Shown here piece by piece: positions 21,982 to 23,038 of a DNA stretch of 23,038 nt. The notes beneath the pieces were generated by a model that saw only the letters and a program-made list of their open reading frames with translations, was not told where the DNA came from and made no database searches. Source of the stretch: Alcaligenaceae bacterium (GTDB lineage: Bacteria; Pseudomonadota; Gammaproteobacteria; Burkholderiales; Burkholderiaceae_B); contig CANCRX010000048.1 of the NCBI GenBank assembly GCA_947380655.1, positions 1 to 23,038 on the forward strand. The letters are read 5' to 3'. A program made the translations under genes and the position numbers. The stretch's first letter is position 1; every line of letters begins with the position of its first letter.

Positions 21982-23038
21982 CTTACGTCCGCACCCTTTT
22001 CTAATAATTGGCGAGCAATAATGACTCGCATGATTTCATTTGTTCCTTCGAGAATCTGATGCACACGCGTATCGCGAACAAAGCGCTCCAAGGGATAATC
22101 TTTGAGATAGCCGTAGCCGCCATGCAATTGCTGGGCATCCAGACAAACCTGAAAGCAAAGGTCTGTTGCTAACCTTTTGGCCATTGCGCAGTAACTTGAG
22201 GCATCAGGGTTACCGCTATCAAGCTTCGATGCCGCGAGCCTGACCATTTGTCTGGCTGCGACGGTGTGTGTTGCCATGTCAGCGTATTTGAATTGCAGCG
22301 CTTGAAAACTAGCAAGAGGCTGTTTGAACTGTTTACGTTCGAACATATATTGCCGCGAGGCATCGATCGCGCCTTGCGCAGCCCCGACCGAGCAAGTGGC
22401 AATATTGATTCTCCCACCATCCAAACCGCGCATAGCGATTTTAAAACCCTCACCTTCCTGACCCATTAATGCGTGTTTAGGAATACGTACATTTTCAAAA
22501 GAGATTTGTCGCGTACTCTGGCTATTCCAACCCATTTTCAGCTCTTTTCTGCCGTACTGAATGCCAGCGAGCGTTGCGTCTATAGCAAAAGCAGAAACAC
22601 CACCTGCACCAGATCCACCAGTACGCGCCATCACAATCAGCACGTCTGTTTCACCGGCGCCAGAAATGAAGGCTTTTGAGCCATTGAGTAGATAGTGATC
22701 ACCTTGATCAATCGCCTGCGTCAGTAGCGAAGCGGCGTCTGATCCTGCACCGGGTTCTGTTAGGCAGTAGGAAGCAAGTAGCTCACCGCTACTTAAACCT
22801 GGCCCCCACTGGTCTTTAACTATGTCGGTTCCCCATTCGCCTAGCATCCAGGTTGCCATGTTATGGATGGTCAGAAACGCTGTGGTGGACGGGTCAACTG
22901 CTGCAAGCTCTTCAAAAACAAGGGTTGCGTCTAATCTGGGTAATCCAAGACCACCGATGGCTTCAGCGGCATAAATCGAGCAGAACCCCATTTCACCCGC
23001 ACGCCTGAATGCTTGTTTAGGAAAAATGCATTCCTGAT
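21978..23038 (-). CDS. Acyl-CoA dehydrogenase, probably isobutyryl-CoA dehydrogenase; N-terminus cut by window edge
   Basis: The reading frame stays open to the window edge, giving about 353 residues of a roughly 375-390-residue FAD enzyme. A Met at 22991 is internal: the upstream frame (QECIFPKQAFRRAGEMGF) matches the family. Motifs include ATLVFEELAAVDPSTTAFLTIH, the FAD-binding YCLTEPGAGSDAA, GSKAFISGAGETDVL, and the C-terminal QLHGGYGYLKDYPLER and ILEGTNEIMRVIIARQLL with the catalytic Glu. IHNMATWML and the operon context point to isobutyryl-CoA dehydrogenase (ACAD8-like), which makes methacrylyl-CoA. Enoyl-CoA hydratase and mmsA may lie upstream, outside the window. A short-branched-chain acyl-CoA dehydrogenase is the main alternative. 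Confidence 0.92.
   Translation of the reverse strand, partial: QECIFPKQAFRRAGEMGFCSIYAAEAIGGLGLPRLDATLVFEELAAVDPSTTAFLTIHNMATWMLGEWGTDIVKDQWGPGLSSGELLASYCLTEPGAGSDAASLLTQAIDQGDHYLLNGSKAFISGAGETDVLIVMARTGGSGAGGVSAFAIDATLAGIQYGRKELKMGWNSQSTRQISFENVRIPKHALMGQEGEGFKIAMRGLDGGRINIATCSVGAAQGAIDASRQYMFERKQFKQPLASFQALQFKYADMATHTVAARQMVRLAASKLDSGNPDASSYCAMAKRLATDLCFQVCLDAQQLHGGYGYLKDYPLERFVRDTRVHQILEGTNEIMRVIIARQLLEKGADVR

Noticed and set aside
21565..22059. 164-codon plus-strand frame
   Set aside because: It lies antisense within the 3-hydroxyisobutyryl-CoA hydrolase gene and into the acyl-CoA dehydrogenase gene, and shows no family motifs.
1..23038. Search for defence systems, mobile elements, CRISPR arrays, tRNA or rRNA genes
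   Set aside because: No transposase, integrase, toxin-antitoxin pair, Cas gene, spaced repeat array or tRNA-like cloverleaf was recognised; genes are mostly housekeeping or catabolic.

Overview
The window looks like a piece of a Burkholderiales (betaproteobacterial) chromosome, most likely from the Alcaligenaceae, with a GC content I judge by eye at about half. Three things point there: a Bug-type tripartite tricarboxylate receptor, the run mltG-tmk-holB-tatD followed by a secreted ankyrin protein, and the general style of the proteins. This is inference from gene content; there is no rRNA or other marker here. I see no phage, IS element, CRISPR array, tRNA or rRNA. Gene density is high and no gap between genes exceeds 300 bases.

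Layout. Positions 1-755 (minus): a truncated Gln/Ala-rich exported protein and a SlyB-like glycine-zipper lipoprotein. Positions 898-4951: an organic-acid locus with tartrate/D-malate-type dehydrogenase, Bug substrate-binding protein and HpaI-type aldolase on the plus strand, and a convergent PanE-like ketoacid reductase on the minus strand. The DNA around this reductase carries a 20-bp inverted repeat, three 22-bp tandem repeats and three 14-bp tandem repeats. Positions 5220-7583: a beta-CASP metallo-beta-lactamase RNase-like protein, a DoxX membrane protein and a small exported protein. Positions 7679-11333 (plus): a tightly spaced string of exported peroxiredoxin, class I CPD photolyase, glutathione peroxidase and a Ser-rich DUF3298-type lipoprotein.

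Positions 11322-18797 (minus): one almost gapless nine-gene string. It starts with mltG, tmk, holB, tatD and an ankyrin protein, and continues into a polar amino acid ABC importer (binding protein, permease, ATPase) whose last gene overlaps hutG, formimidoylglutamase. The importer-hutG coupling suggests uptake of histidine or a histidine-pathway intermediate. ygfZ (18813-19886) diverges from mltG across only 15 bp.

Positions 19907-23038 (minus): a valine-degradation operon in pathway order, with isobutyryl-CoA dehydrogenase (5' end outside the window), 3-hydroxyisobutyryl-CoA hydrolase and 3-hydroxyisobutyrate dehydrogenase, joined by 4-bp overlaps.

Most of the window is ordinary housekeeping and catabolism. 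I found no convincing novel defence or mobile system. The best leads are the repeat-rich control region at 4967-5084, the stem-loop at 2048-2079, the importer-hutG coupling and the photolyase/peroxidase cluster.
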